Assembly (NCBI GenBank): GCA_040768125.1
Contig: JAXGNG010000003.1
Coordinates: forward strand, 493,081-557,080
Direction of reading: 5' to 3'
Origin: RBG-16-49-21 sp040768125
GTDB lineage: Bacteria; Spirochaetota; UBA4802; UBA5550
DNA: 64,000 nt
This document shows positions 27,027 through 36,332 of this stretch, one piece after another (positions within the stretch are counted from its first letter, which is position 1; every line of letters starts with the position of its first letter). The notes beneath the pieces were generated by a model. The model was not told where the DNA came from and made no database searches. It saw only the letters and a program-made list of their open reading frames with translations. Made by a program: the position numbers and the translations under genes.

Positions 27027-27047
27027 GGGGCGCCGGGCCGGTCTCCG

Positions 27048-28817
27048 CTACTTCTTCGGCGTCTTCTTCGAAAAGAGCCCCTTGATGCTCTGCACCAGGG
27101 TGCGCGGCTTCGCCTTTTTCCTCGAGTCCTCGATCACCCGGGTCTTCTCGAAATTCTCGCCGTATTTGTCCCGGAAATATTCAAGGCGCTGTTCCGGCGT
27201 CGCGTCACGGGAGAGCCTGGGCTCGCCCCTGCCGCCGCCGGATCGGGACCGGTCGGAGCGCTGGCCCTGGCGGGAACGTCCCTTCGGTGCCGGTTCCTGG
27301 CGGGGCGCCGCGCCGTTTTCGGGTTTTTTACCCCGGCGGGGCCGACGATTCCGCGCGCCCTTCGGCGCCTCGGCAGACGCCGCCGCGCGCGCCGGAGCAG
27401 CCTCCGGGGCAGCGGGGGCCTTTTTCTCCACCGTGGCCGCCGCTGCGGGGGCGGCCTTTTCGGCGCTTCGCTTGCCGGCGTCCTTTCTCGCTGGTCGGCG
27501 GGACCGCGGGGGCGCGGTCTCGCCCGCGGCTTCCGTTTTTTTCTGCTCCCTGCGCGGCGCCGGCGCGGAGGTCCTTCCCCGCCGCGCCCCGCTCTCCTGC
27601 CGTCGCGGGCCCCGCCGGTCGCCGGGGCGGCCCCTGCGGTCGCCACCGTACCCGCGGCCCGACGGGATCGGCGATCCCGCGGCCTCGACGATGAGGGACT
27701 CGTCGGCCCACTTCGTGGGGATCTGCATGCCGATCAGCTTCTCGATGGGGGCCAGGTTGAAGACGTCGTCCTCGCATGCCAGGGTGATCGCCTTCCCGGA
27801 CTTGCCGGCCCGGGCCGTCCTGCCGATGCGGTGCACGTAGTTCTGGTTGTCCTCGGGGAGGTCGTAGTTGATCACCATGTCGAGCTCCTCGATGTGGAGG
27901 CCCCGGGCGGCCACGTCCGTGGCGACCAGTATCTCCGTCTTTCCCGCCTTGATCGAATCGATGATCTGGAGGCGCTGCTTCTGGGGAAGGTCCCCGGAGA
28001 TGTAGTCGTTCTTCACGCCGTTGGCCTCCAGGCGCTTCGAGACCCGCTCGGCGGTCCGCTTCATGTTGGTGAAGATGAGTACGCTTTTCGGCTTCTCGGA
28101 GCGGAGGAGCCCCAGGAGGAGATTGAACTTCTCATCCCTGCCGACGTGGTAGAGCTCCTGGGTGATCAGGTCCACGGTGAGCTTCTCAGGCGTGATCTCG
28201 ATCTCCACGGGGTCGTTCATGTACTCCCAGGCCAGGTGCTTGACGCGCTGGCTCAGGGTCGCGCTGTAGAGCATGGTGAGCCGCTCCGCCGGGGGCACCA
28301 TCCGCTTGATCATGAAGCGGATGTCCGGGATGAAGCCCATGTCGAACATCCTGTCGGCCTCGTCGATGACCAGGATCTCGAATTTACCGAAATCGATCTT
28401 CCGCGACTTCTGGTAGTCGATCAGGCGGCCCGGGGTGCCGATGAAAAGATCGACGTCCTCCTTGAGGAGGCGGTCCTGGGTGGCGTAGCCCACGCCGCCG
28501 TAGAAGCAGCCGGTCCTGATGCCGCAGTACTTGCCCAAAAGCTGCGCGTCCTGCTCCACCTGCACGGCGAGCTCCCTCGTGGGGGTGAGGACCAGGGCCT
28601 TCCGGTGGCGGCACCGCTCGTCCGTGAGAAAAAGGTTGAAGATGGTGATGAGAAAGGCGGCGGTCTTGCCCGTCCCCGTCTGTGACTGGACGTAGACGTC
28701 CCTTCCCTCGAGGGTTTCCCGCAGGGTCTTTTCCTGCACCGGCGTGCAGTGGATGAAGCCGGCCTCCTCGATCCCCTTCATGACCAGGGGGTGTAGGTTC
28801 AATTCTGTGAATAACAT
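27048..28817 (-). CDS. DEAD-box RNA helicase (RhlE/RhlB type) with basic tail
   Basis: A 589-aa ATP-dependent RNA helicase. It has a Q motif (CTPVQEKTL), AQTGTGKT-type motif I (QTGTGKTAA, K51), PTRELA, GTPGRL, DEAD (IDEADRMFD), SAT (LYSATLS), and HRIGRTARAG. From about residue 385 the protein becomes a low-complexity tail of about 150 aa rich in Arg, Pro, Ala and Gly, which usually binds RNA non-specifically; a short structured end follows. The start at 28817 was preferred over one 12 codons earlier because AAGGAAA lies just upstream. The gene converges on fmt with a 21-base gap. Confidence 0.9.
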   Translation of the reverse strand: MLFTELNLHPLVMKGIEEAGFIHCTPVQEKTLRETLEGRDVYVQSQTGTGKTAAFLITIFNLFLTDERCRHRKALVLTPTRELAVQVEQDAQLLGKYCGIRTGCFYGGVGYATQDRLLKEDVDLFIGTPGRLIDYQKSRKIDFGKFEILVIDEADRMFDMGFIPDIRFMIKRMVPPAERLTMLYSATLSQRVKHLAWEYMNDPVEIEITPEKLTVDLITQELYHVGRDEKFNLLLGLLRSEKPKSVLIFTNMKRTAERVSKRLEANGVKNDYISGDLPQKQRLQIIDSIKAGKTEILVATDVAARGLHIEELDMVINYDLPEDNQNYVHRIGRTARAGKSGKAITLACEDDVFNLAPIEKLIGMQIPTKWADESLIVEAAGSPIPSGRGYGGDRRGRPGDRRGPRRQESGARRGRTSAPAPRREQKKTEAAGETAPPRSRRPARKDAGKRSAEKAAPAAAATVEKKAPAAPEAAPARAAASAEAPKGARNRRPRRGKKPENGAAPRQEPAPKGRSRQGQRSDRSRSGGGRGEPRLSRDATPEQRLEYFRDKYGENFEKTRVIEDSRKKAKPRTLVQSIKGLFSKKTPKK

Positions 28818-28993
28818 AGTTTCCTTTATATAGTATTGTGATGAATGTACCATCCTCTTTCAGGTATTGCCGAATATTGTCAATACAAATAATTGAAAAA
28901 TGGGAAACGGGCCCCGCCGTCTGAATAACCGCGCCGGGGAGAAACGGGACCATTGACGAACGGGTCCCTTTTCCCCGTAACGAGTAATATTTA

Positions 28994-29023
28994 TTGACAA
29001 ATAACCGGTAAATGCGGTAATCT
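28994..29023 (+). promoter_or_regulatory. Possible promoter of the HNH / cyclic-nucleotide-binding genes
   Basis: TTGACA (28994-28999) and TAATCT (29018-29023) are separated by 18 bases, inside an AT-rich stretch in a GC-rich chromosome. The leader would be about 180 bases long. Confidence 0.5.
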
Positions 29024-29171
29024 ATAGGTGAGGTCCCGCCGCGGTGAAGCAGAGGGCGATCGGTCGTGACCCGAGCGCGCCGCCCCACAACGAAGCGCAA
29101 CGAGTTCCGAGACGCGGACGATGCCCCTGGCGCCGCGGGAGCATGCCGGGGAAGCGGCCCGATGGATCGGC

Positions 29172-29201
29172 GAAAGATGACGGGGTGAAAGATGACGGGG
29201 T
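29172..29201 (+). repeat. Two tandem copies of a 15-base unit
   Basis: GAAAGATGACGGGGT occurs twice head to tail, just before the GTG start of the HNH gene. The second copy supplies the purine-rich GGGGTGGG that may serve as its ribosome-binding site. Confidence 0.7.
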
Positions 29202-29207
29202 GGGCAC

Positions 29208-29486
29208 GTGCACGATGAGGCGGCGATCGCCAGGGAGAAACGGAAGGCCAGGGAACTGCGTCATTCGGCGTGGTGGCGCCGGAAGACCGCTTCCGGGATA
29301 TGCCACTACTGCGGGGGGAAGTTTTCCCCCTCCGAGCTCACGATGGACCACGTGATACCCCTGGGCCGCGGCGGCACATCGGAGAAAATAAACATCGTTG
29401 CCGCGTGCAAGGAGTGCAACACGAAGAAGAAGACCCTCCTCACCGTTGAGTGGGAGGAATACATGCGAAGCCTGAAGTCGAGATAG
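29208..29486 (+). CDS. HNH endonuclease domain protein
   Basis: A 92-aa protein, essentially a lone HNH domain. CHYCGG and CKECN form the zinc site, and between them lies TMDHVIPLGRGG with the catalytic His. Small HNH proteins of this kind are widespread in chromosomes and their targets are mostly unknown. The start is GTG after GGGGTGGG. It ends nine bases before the cyclic-nucleotide-binding gene, so the two are probably co-transcribed. Confidence 0.8.
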   Translation: MHDEAAIAREKRKARELRHSAWWRRKTASGICHYCGGKFSPSELTMDHVIPLGRGGTSEKINIVAACKECNTKKKTLLTVEWEEYMRSLKSR

Positions 29487-29495
29487 GATGGTGCG

Positions 29496-31919
29496 ATGGC
29501 GGGAACCGTGGAACGCTTGAAGAAGGGGGACGTGCTCTTCGCCCAGGGTGAAAAGCCCCGGGACCTCTACATGCTCCAGGAAGGGTCCCTGGAGATACTC
29601 ACCGCCTCCGAGGAATTCGAGGGCCTTGACCGGAACATCGTGATCTCCCGAAGCGACCGGGTGGGCCTTCTCGCGGGAAAAACGCTTCTCTCCGGTTTCG
29701 CGGACCACCTCACGGGCCCCTACCGCTTCAGCGTCCGCGCGGTCGCGGACTCCTCCGTGGCGACCCACGCCCTCCCGAAAAACGGGATCCAGGGGATCGC
29801 CGACGCCCAGCCGGCCCAGGCCGTCGCCGTGCTCAAGCACCTCTACCAGAACATTCGGGCGGCCCAGCAGACCGTGGCGCGCCACGCGAAGCTCTACCAG
29901 ACGATATGCATCATGGCGGACAACATGTCCCTGCTGTACCGCGAGATGTCGGAGACCAACGCGTCGGACCGCCTCCATTCCGCCGCGGAGTCCCTCCACA
30001 AAAAATTCAAGTCGAAGGGCGGCGCCCTGGCCCCGCCCCTGGACGCCCGGTTCCTGATCACGAACAACGGCCAGTACCTGGGAAGGGAGTACGGGCTCCC
30101 CGAGGCGCTGCGGGACGACGAGGCGTCCAGGTCCGACGACTTCATACTCCGGACCCTCAAGCTCGAGCAGAACGTCGTGGTGTCGATGTTCAAATCCGAC
30201 GCGACCATGGCGTCGAGCATGTACGACGGGCTCTCCGCGAGTTTCGCCGGGACCCTGGGGCGGGCCGGGGCGATCACGGGCTACACGGACCGGGAGCTCG
30301 CGCTCCTCTTCGGCGACGACAACAGCTGGACCTCCTACCTCTTCGACGCCGGGGGCATCGGCGAATGGGAGCGGAGCGGGAAACTCTCCCCCGATTTCGT
30401 GAAAAACCTCCTCTCCCTCCTGGTCAAGGTGAACGCCCTCTACGAGGAGCTGACCGGCAGGAAGGTCACCGCGCAATTTCCCGCCATCCGGAAGATCCAC
30501 GAGTACTATTCATCGGGGTCATCCCGGGACGCAGGGAAGCCCGCGGCCCCGGCGGTGATAGCGACGGGTGCCCTGAGCAAGTCGATCCACCAGATATTCG
30601 AGTTCGCCCTGGTGACCAAGGACTTCAAGACCAGGTTCCTGAAGCTGCTCAACGAGTTCAAGTCCGCCAAGAACCCCCTCAACACCGAGCCCGAGGGGCG
30701 GAAGCTGAGGCGCCACATCGCCTCCCTCTACTGGGACCTTTACAAGCAGACCTACGTCAGGAGCATCAGCGATTCCGCCGTGCCGCGGCCGGCCCAGATG
30801 ATGCTGAATTTCGGCTTTCTCGACGAGGGGCTTCTCGAGGACGAGCAGGTGAAGGACCTGACCGAGCTGTCGCGACTCCGCGAGAAGACGCGGGACGTCC
30901 CCGTGCTCATGGAAACGGAGTTCCTCACCATGGTCCACGGCGGCCAGGTCGAGCCGAGCATCACGGAGATGGGCCTCAACTACCGCGGTTTCCTGGAGGA
31001 GCAGGAGAAGCACCGCACGAAGAAGGACCGGGAGAAGGACCCCAAGGTCGACGAGAACATCTCGAAGGTGATGTACGAGATCGACCAGCGCCTGGCGCCC
31101 ACGGCGGCGATCTGCTCGGGGTCCACGGCCACGGCCTTTCCGATACTCACCTCCCTGATGGTGCGCGGCAACCTGAAGCAGATCTACACGCACAAGCAGA
31201 AGATCGAGGCCATCGTGAAGGACGTGCGGAACATCGATTTCTCCGTGTTTTTCCGGGAGACGGTCCTGAAGATCGGCGACGCCCGGGAGATCATCCAGGA
31301 GGAGGTGGTCCCCTATTTCATTCTCCTTCCCGTCTTCGGCACGCGGACCCAGCTCTGGCAGGACATGACGGGGACCAACAAGCGGAGCCGGGGGAGGATC
31401 GTCCTGCCCGTCTTTTTCGTCGGCGACCTGATGAGGAGCCTGGTCCACACCTTCGCCTGCTTCAGGTGGGAGCTCAACCGCGACGTGAAGGGGCCGATGT
31501 GGGCCGACCCCATCGACGGCGGCGTCACGGGGGAGTATTTCGATTACGTCAACACCTACAAGAAGATGTCGAAGCTCTCCCAGGAGGCCAAGGAGAAGAT
31601 CGACGAGAAGTTCCGCGGCATCAGGAACAACCGGGACCGCTTCGCCGACGATTATCTCCAGTGGGTGCTCTACGAGAAGGACGGCATCATGAAGCTGAAC
31701 GGCGTGGTGCGGGAGATGTTCTTCCGGCACATACCCTTTCGGCAGGACATACGCGAGAAGCTCGAGGCAATGCCCGCCTTCACCCAGCCCGCGACCCGTT
31801 ACAAGAACATCCACAAGAGGGAGGTGGAGGCCTTCGAGCGCAGGTTCAAGAAATACCAGGACGCCCAGGGCAACCACCCGGAAGAGATACGCAGGTTCTT
31901 CGAGTTCCTCAACCTGTGA
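29496..31919 (+). CDS. Cyclic-nucleotide-binding domain protein with large unknown C-terminal region
   Basis: An 807-aa soluble protein. The first 100 or so residues look like a cyclic-nucleotide-binding (Crp-type) domain: LKKGDVLFAQGEKPRDLYML followed by a beta-roll-like stretch with GSLEIL. No helix-turn-helix, kinase or cyclase motif is visible in the other 700 residues, which are mostly helical and contain CSGSTATAFPIL near residue 545. It may be a cyclic-nucleotide-responsive scaffold or enzyme of unknown activity. The start ATG lies nine bases after the HNH stop. Confidence 0.75.
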   Translation: MAGTVERLKKGDVLFAQGEKPRDLYMLQEGSLEILTASEEFEGLDRNIVISRSDRVGLLAGKTLLSGFADHLTGPYRFSVRAVADSSVATHALPKNGIQGIADAQPAQAVAVLKHLYQNIRAAQQTVARHAKLYQTICIMADNMSLLYREMSETNASDRLHSAAESLHKKFKSKGGALAPPLDARFLITNNGQYLGREYGLPEALRDDEASRSDDFILRTLKLEQNVVVSMFKSDATMASSMYDGLSASFAGTLGRAGAITGYTDRELALLFGDDNSWTSYLFDAGGIGEWERSGKLSPDFVKNLLSLLVKVNALYEELTGRKVTAQFPAIRKIHEYYSSGSSRDAGKPAAPAVIATGALSKSIHQIFEFALVTKDFKTRFLKLLNEFKSAKNPLNTEPEGRKLRRHIASLYWDLYKQTYVRSISDSAVPRPAQMMLNFGFLDEGLLEDEQVKDLTELSRLREKTRDVPVLMETEFLTMVHGGQVEPSITEMGLNYRGFLEEQEKHRTKKDREKDPKVDENISKVMYEIDQRLAPTAAICSGSTATAFPILTSLMVRGNLKQIYTHKQKIEAIVKDVRNIDFSVFFRETVLKIGDAREIIQEEVVPYFILLPVFGTRTQLWQDMTGTNKRSRGRIVLPVFFVGDLMRSLVHTFACFRWELNRDVKGPMWADPIDGGVTGEYFDYVNTYKKMSKLSQEAKEKIDEKFRGIRNNRDRFADDYLQWVLYEKDGIMKLNGVVREMFFRHIPFRQDIREKLEAMPAFTQPATRYKNIHKREVEAFERRFKKYQDAQGNHPEEIRRFFEFLNL

Positions 31920-31961
31920 AGTCCCCCGCCTTCGCGGAGCGCCGCCCAGCGCGGCGGCCCC

Positions 31962-32960
31962 TCAGTCCTCCGTCGCGTCGAAGAAGACGCCCATGTTCGT
32001 GATGGCCTGGCCGTAGGCTTTCTCCAGGGTGAGGGACGACTTGTATCCCGCGGCGTTCCTGTGGCCGCCGCCCCCGTTCTCCATGGCCACCCGGGCCACG
32101 TCCAGTTCCCCCTTGGTCCGCAGGCTCACCTTGACGGGGCCGTCGATGTCCTGTTTCACCAGGACGCTCGCCACGACCCCCCGGACGGTGAGGGGAAGGT
32201 TGATCGCCGGCTCCCCCTCGGTGAAGGCCGCCCCCGTTTCCATCAGCATCTCCCGCGTGAGCTTCATGGCGACGAGCCTGCCTCCGTAGAGGACCTCCAT
32301 GGTGGCGAGTATGCGGCTTCTCAGCTCGAAGCTCGAGAGGGCGTTCTGCTCGTATATCTGCTCGTGGATGAAGCTGGGCACCACGCCCAGCTCCTCCAGG
32401 TGGGCGGCGATGCGGAACGTCTCCGCCGAGGTCTTCGGGTAGACGAAGGACCCCGTGTCGTAGACGATCCCCGCGAAGAGGGCCTGGGCCGCCCTCAGGG
32501 TGATGGGGCGGTCGTAGTGGCGGATGATGTGGTAGATCAGCTCGCACACCGACGAGGCCCCGGTCTTGATTATGTTTTCCCCGAGCTTCGCGTATTCCCC
32601 GTCGTGGTGGTCGATGATCATGATTTCCCGCACGACCTTCCCCAGGATGATGCTGGCACGGCCGATGTTGGAGTAGTCGTTCGTGTCCAGGACGATGTGC
32701 CCGTACTCACGTATGTCGTCGGGGAGACGGTAGGAACCGTCCATGACGTGGATGTCGTTGTCGGGGTCGAGGAAGCGGAAGGTTTCGGGAGTGGGGTCGG
32801 AATTGATGATGAGGGCCGTTTTGCCCATGGACTTCAGGAGCTCGAACATCGCGATCTCGCCGCCGAGGCCGTCCCAGTCGGGATTTTCATGGGTCGACAG
32901 TATGATTTTATCATAGTCCGCGAGAAAGGTGTCGAGCCTGGCGAACTCTTCCTGCATCAA
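31962..32960 (-). CDS. nrnA: DHH/DHHA1 phosphoesterase, NrnA-like
   Basis: A 332-aa phosphoesterase. The metal site is formed by HENPDWDG (H24, D28, D30), VLDTND and the DHH motif IIDHHDGEY. The C-terminal DHHA1 domain ends with the substrate-binding GGGGHRNAAG. The family degrades very short oligoribonucleotides and dephosphorylates 3'-phosphoadenosine-5'-phosphate. The start overlaps the glyQ stop by a few bases, so the two form an operon. Confidence 0.85.
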   Translation of the reverse strand: MMQEEFARLDTFLADYDKIILSTHENPDWDGLGGEIAMFELLKSMGKTALIINSDPTPETFRFLDPDNDIHVMDGSYRLPDDIREYGHIVLDTNDYSNIGRASIILGKVVREIMIIDHHDGEYAKLGENIIKTGASSVCELIYHIIRHYDRPITLRAAQALFAGIVYDTGSFVYPKTSAETFRIAAHLEELGVVPSFIHEQIYEQNALSSFELRSRILATMEVLYGGRLVAMKLTREMLMETGAAFTEGEPAINLPLTVRGVVASVLVKQDIDGPVKVSLRTKGELDVARVAMENGGGGHRNAAGYKSSLTLEKAYGQAITNMGVFFDATED

Positions 32961-33853
32961 TCAACCCTGGCCGCGGCGTCGCGGAGGAGGGGGAAGCCCA
33001 TCTCCTCCCGGATGGCGACGTACTGCTCGGCGCAGCGCCTGGCGATGGTGCGCACCCGGGCGATGTAACCCACGCGCTCGGTCACCGAGATTGCCCCCCG
33101 GGCGTCGAGCATGTTGAAGACGTGGGAGCACTTGAGCACGTAGTCGTAGGCGGGGAGCACCACCTTCGGGGAGGGAGCGTCGAGTATGGCGAGGCATTCC
33201 TTTTCGTACAGGTCGAAGAGGGTGAAGTGCAGGGCCGTGTCCGCCAGGTTGAAGTTGTAGTGCGAAAATTCGTACTCGCTCCGGTGGTGGACGTCACGGT
33301 AGGTTATCAAATCGTTCCAGGTGATGTCGAAAACGCTGTCCTTTCCCTGGATGTACATGCATATCCGCTCGAGGCCGTAGGTGAGCTCCACTGAGACCGG
33401 GGAGAGGTCGAGGCTGCCGCACTGCTGGAAGTAGGTGAACTGCGTGATCTCCATGCCGTCGAGCCACACCTCCCACCCGAGGCCCGCGGCCCCCAGGGTG
33501 GGGGACTCCCAGTCGTCCTCGACGAAGCGCACGTCGTGCTCTTCAAGGCGGATCCCCAGGTGGCGCAGGGAGTCGAGGTACAGGTCCTGGACATCCACGG
33601 GGGAGGGCTTCAGGATCACCTGGTACTGGTAGTAGTGCTGGAGCCGGTTCGGGTTGTCGCCGTACCTTCCGTCCGTGGGGCGCCGCGAGGGCTCCACGTA
33701 GGCGACGTTCCAGGGCTCGGGCCCGAGGACGCGGAGGAACGTCGCCGGGTTGAAGGTCCCGGCCCCGACCTCCAGGTCGTAACCCTGAATCACCAGGCAT
33801 CCCCGTTCCGCCCAGAATTCGTTCAGCTTCGCGATCAGGTCCTGAAAATGCAT
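32957..33853 (-). CDS. glyQ: Glycyl-tRNA synthetase alpha subunit
   Basis: A 298-aa alpha chain of the bacterial heterotetrameric glycyl-tRNA synthetase, nearly full family length. Family signatures include VIQGYDLEVGAGTFNPATFL, YVEPSRRPTDGRYG, and ITQFTYFQQCGS. The beta subunit gene glyS usually follows glyQ; here the next gene is an NrnA-like phosphoesterase and no glyS is present in the window, so it must lie elsewhere if this enzyme is functional. Confidence 0.95.
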   Translation of the reverse strand: MHFQDLIAKLNEFWAERGCLVIQGYDLEVGAGTFNPATFLRVLGPEPWNVAYVEPSRRPTDGRYGDNPNRLQHYYQYQVILKPSPVDVQDLYLDSLRHLGIRLEEHDVRFVEDDWESPTLGAAGLGWEVWLDGMEITQFTYFQQCGSLDLSPVSVELTYGLERICMYIQGKDSVFDITWNDLITYRDVHHRSEYEFSHYNFNLADTALHFTLFDLYEKECLAILDAPSPKVVLPAYDYVLKCSHVFNMLDARGAISVTERVGYIARVRTIARRCAEQYVAIREEMGFPLLRDAAARVD

Positions 33854-33980
33854 CCCTGGCTCCTCTGCGGCCCCGGGAAAGGGGCCCGCGGCTCGTGCTT
33901 CACCCTACTACCGCCCTGGGGCGTATGCGAGTAGCCTCCCCGGAAAATGTTTTTCGTCAAGTAATTTATTGCCGGGACCG

Positions 33981-34003
33981 GGCGCCCCTGCCATGGGGGC
34001 GCC
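33981..34003. terminator. GC-rich hairpin after the bacterioferritin-like gene
   Basis: GGCGCCCC (33981-33988) pairs with GGGGCGCC (33996-34003) across a short loop, 21 bases past the stop of the bacterioferritin-like gene. No U run follows on the minus strand, so termination is uncertain. Confidence 0.4.
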
Positions 34004-34024
34004 GCGGCCACGGAATGGGCGTTA

Positions 34025-34561
34025 TCAGGCCTCCCCCCCCAGGACGAACCCCTTCGTGGCGGGACCCGTCGACGCCGAGGTGCCCGCGATCCTCGCCAGG
34101 TAGCTCGCGCCCAGCTTCTCGATATGGTCCTTCACGTTGTCGAAGTAGTTGAGGTGCGCCTGTTCCTCGTCGATCACGGTCTCGAAGAGCTTCGCCGTGG
34201 TGCTGTCCCCGTTCTCCAGGCACACCTGGAGAAAGCCGTTATAGGCGACGATGGCGTCGTCCTCGGCCTTCGAATCCGCCGGATAGATCGCCTCCACGGC
34301 CTGGCCCTTCTCCACGGGGCCCGACATCTCCGTCGTGGGTTCGCCCCCGAGTTCCTTGATCCGCTCCGCGAAGGCCTCGGCGTGGCGCATCTCGTCGATG
34401 GCGATCAGCTTGATGTTTTTCGCCAGCTCGCCGTAGTCCATGTCGTCAAGATTGTAATGCTGGTTCATGTACTGGTGGATCGCCTGGAGCTCCATGGCCC
34501 GCGCCCTGTTCAGGGCGTCGATCACCTTTTTTTTGCGGTCTTCCCTCGATGCCTGTGCCAT
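34025..34561 (-). CDS. Bacterioferritin-like di-iron protein
   Basis: A 178-aa ferritin-like four-helix protein. Metal-binding carboxylates and histidines are seen in AMELQAIHQYM (E24), IDEMRHAEAF, and IDEEQAHLNYF. The last 30 residues are a flexible extension. Likely roles are iron storage or peroxide detoxification. The start at 34561 was chosen because GGAGG stands at proper spacing; a longer frame with a start at 34627 has no such site. Confidence 0.85.
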   Translation of the reverse strand: MAQASREDRKKKVIDALNRARAMELQAIHQYMNQHYNLDDMDYGELAKNIKLIAIDEMRHAEAFAERIKELGGEPTTEMSGPVEKGQAVEAIYPADSKAEDDAIVAYNGFLQVCLENGDSTTAKLFETVIDEEQAHLNYFDNVKDHIEKLGASYLARIAGTSASTGPATKGFVLGGEA

Positions 34562-34721
34562 CCTGTTCCTCCATCTGTCCGGTATCACGGTAATGCCGCC
34601 GAAGGCCCCGCGGGTGCGGGGCGGCAACGATACCCGAAATCATAAATAGTATAATCGATGCCGGCGATATCGTCAACCATAATAGTTGGCGGGGGCGGCG
34701 ACGAGGGGGAGGCGGGGCGGC

Positions 34722-36323
34722 TCAGGCTGTGGAATCTTCCTTCGCGCAGGATTCCCTGAGGAGGGCGCGGAGCCCCTCGAAGGATTCCCTGTCCGTCAGC
34801 CTGAAGTGGCCGGTCACCTCCTCGTCGATGAACTCGTAGCGTGACCGGCCGGCGTCGGTCTCGATCATGCAGTCGGCGAGATACACGATGAACACGGCGT
34901 TCCTCGCCGGCGCCGGTGCCATGTGGGGACGGTGGTGGAATTCGACGATCTGCGCGATAGTCTCGTTGAAATTCCATTTCCGCATGATCATCGCCCCCAG
35001 GGAGCTGTGGGAGAGGCCCAGGCTTATTTCCTCGAGGAGGTTCGAATCCTTGATGCCCTTGAACCCGGCGAGGTCCTGGAGCGACCGGAGGAGCTTCGGT
35101 TTCAGGGAGAGCATCACGATGTAGCCTATGTCCGCGAGAAGCGCGCCCAGGTAGGCGTGTTCCTCCTCGCCGCCTTTCTTGAACCGGGTCGAGATGGCGC
35201 GGGCGTAGGCGGCGCGTTTGTAGGAGGCCATCCATGAGGCTTCGGCGCGCTTGTAACGGCCGTCGAGGACCTTGTGGACCCCCGTGGCGAGAAGGAGCGT
35301 GCCGATCCCCTTCATGCCGATGATCTTGATGGCCTCCTCTATGGTTTCCGTTTTTTTGCTCGTGATGTAGCCCGCGGAGTTGGCGAGCCTGAGGATGGAG
35401 GTGGTGAGCCCCGGGTCCATGGTGATGGCGCCGGCGATTTCCCTGATGTCGGCCTCGGGATCGGAGCAGAGCCCCTGGATCCTCGCGATGTTTTCCGGGA
35501 AGGCCGGTATATCGTCGATCTCGCGGAGTATCTCCTCGGCGATGCGCACGCGGAACCTGCTCCGGTCCATCTGCCGGGGAATGGCGATGGCGGCCACGGT
35601 GAGTTCGTCTTTCTTGTAGAGCTTGAAGGAGCCCGGGGGCATGCCGATGTTCTTGAAAATCATGAGGGCCATGATGAGGCCGAGTCCCGCGCCCTCGGAG
35701 TCGTCGAGCACGTCGTCGAAGGCCTCGGTGATGTCGCGGTACCGGTAGGCCTTCTTGATCCGGGCGTTGATCTTCGACAGCTCGGCGTCGAGTATCGGCA
35801 CGTTGTTGATCACGCTGATGTAGAGGTAGTCGTCCGTCGTCTTGAAGGAGACGCGGACCACCATGCCGGACCGGCCGAGCATCTCGGTGTACTCGTTGTT
35901 TTCCCCGTTGAAGGTCTCCTCCTTGAAGGTCTCCATCCCGGCGCGATAGTCCTCGGTTCGCGTGATGTCGAGTCCCTTGAGGCGAAAGTAGAGTCGCTTC
36001 AGGTTGGCCTTCACCGCGTTGTGGATCAGCTCCTTGACGATGTTGATGATCTGGATCTTGACGTACTCAAGGTCGTAGTGCTCGAGGTACCGGTGGATAC
36101 CCTTGATGACCGCGCCTTCGGCGTCGGTGGTGAAGCTCGGGAACTGAATGAAGAAATTGGCGCGTTCGTCGATCGCCTTCATGTAGTCGGGAGGGTGGAT
36201 GGTGAAGCCGTGCACCACGCCTGCGCTCAAGGCTTTGCTCCTTGTGATGGAATCGGTCGGGTAGGGCCGGATGTTCCCCTTGATAGTTACTATATCGCTC
36301 GGCAAGGTAAAATAATCAAGCAT
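34722..36323 (-). CDS. GHKL ATPase - HDOD signalling protein
   Basis: A 533-aa regulator. The N-terminal 250 residues hold a GHKL-type ATPase domain: the N box KELIHNAVKAN (N102) and a G box DDSEGAGLGLIMAL. Residues about 270-480 form an HDOD domain (related to HD hydrolases but without the metal-binding HD pair), with the typical opening DDIPAFPENIARIQGL and LLADIGYI. The combination suggests an anti-sigma-like or kinase-like switch joined to a signalling output domain. A 7-base inverted repeat overlaps its likely promoter. Confidence 0.82.
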   Translation of the reverse strand: MLDYFTLPSDIVTIKGNIRPYPTDSITRSKALSAGVVHGFTIHPPDYMKAIDERANFFIQFPSFTTDAEGAVIKGIHRYLEHYDLEYVKIQIINIVKELIHNAVKANLKRLYFRLKGLDITRTEDYRAGMETFKEETFNGENNEYTEMLGRSGMVVRVSFKTTDDYLYISVINNVPILDAELSKINARIKKAYRYRDITEAFDDVLDDSEGAGLGLIMALMIFKNIGMPPGSFKLYKKDELTVAAIAIPRQMDRSRFRVRIAEEILREIDDIPAFPENIARIQGLCSDPEADIREIAGAITMDPGLTTSILRLANSAGYITSKKTETIEEAIKIIGMKGIGTLLLATGVHKVLDGRYKRAEASWMASYKRAAYARAISTRFKKGGEEEHAYLGALLADIGYIVMLSLKPKLLRSLQDLAGFKGIKDSNLLEEISLGLSHSSLGAMIMRKWNFNETIAQIVEFHHRPHMAPAPARNAVFIVYLADCMIETDAGRSRYEFIDEEVTGHFRLTDRESFEGLRALLRESCAKEDSTA

Positions 36324-36332
36324 TTTGTAATT

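Larger units (their letters stand above)
28818..29207. other. Divergent intergenic region of 390 bases
   Basis: No convincing gene is present. The helicase-side half is AT-rich and holds two TTGACA-like elements. The half toward the HNH gene has a plausible promoter at 28994-29023 and a short tandem repeat at 29172-29201. Confidence 0.6.

Noticed and set aside
29022..30500. Minus-strand frame of 492 codons opposite the HNH and cyclic-nucleotide-binding genes
   Set aside because: Antisense reading of a real gene, no recognisable motif.
29906..32002. Frame of about 700 codons overlapping the cyclic-nucleotide-binding gene
   Set aside because: Its composition is Arg/Gly/Pro/His-rich without domains, typical of an off-frame reading in GC-rich DNA; the overlapped gene has clear domain signals and a ribosome-binding context.
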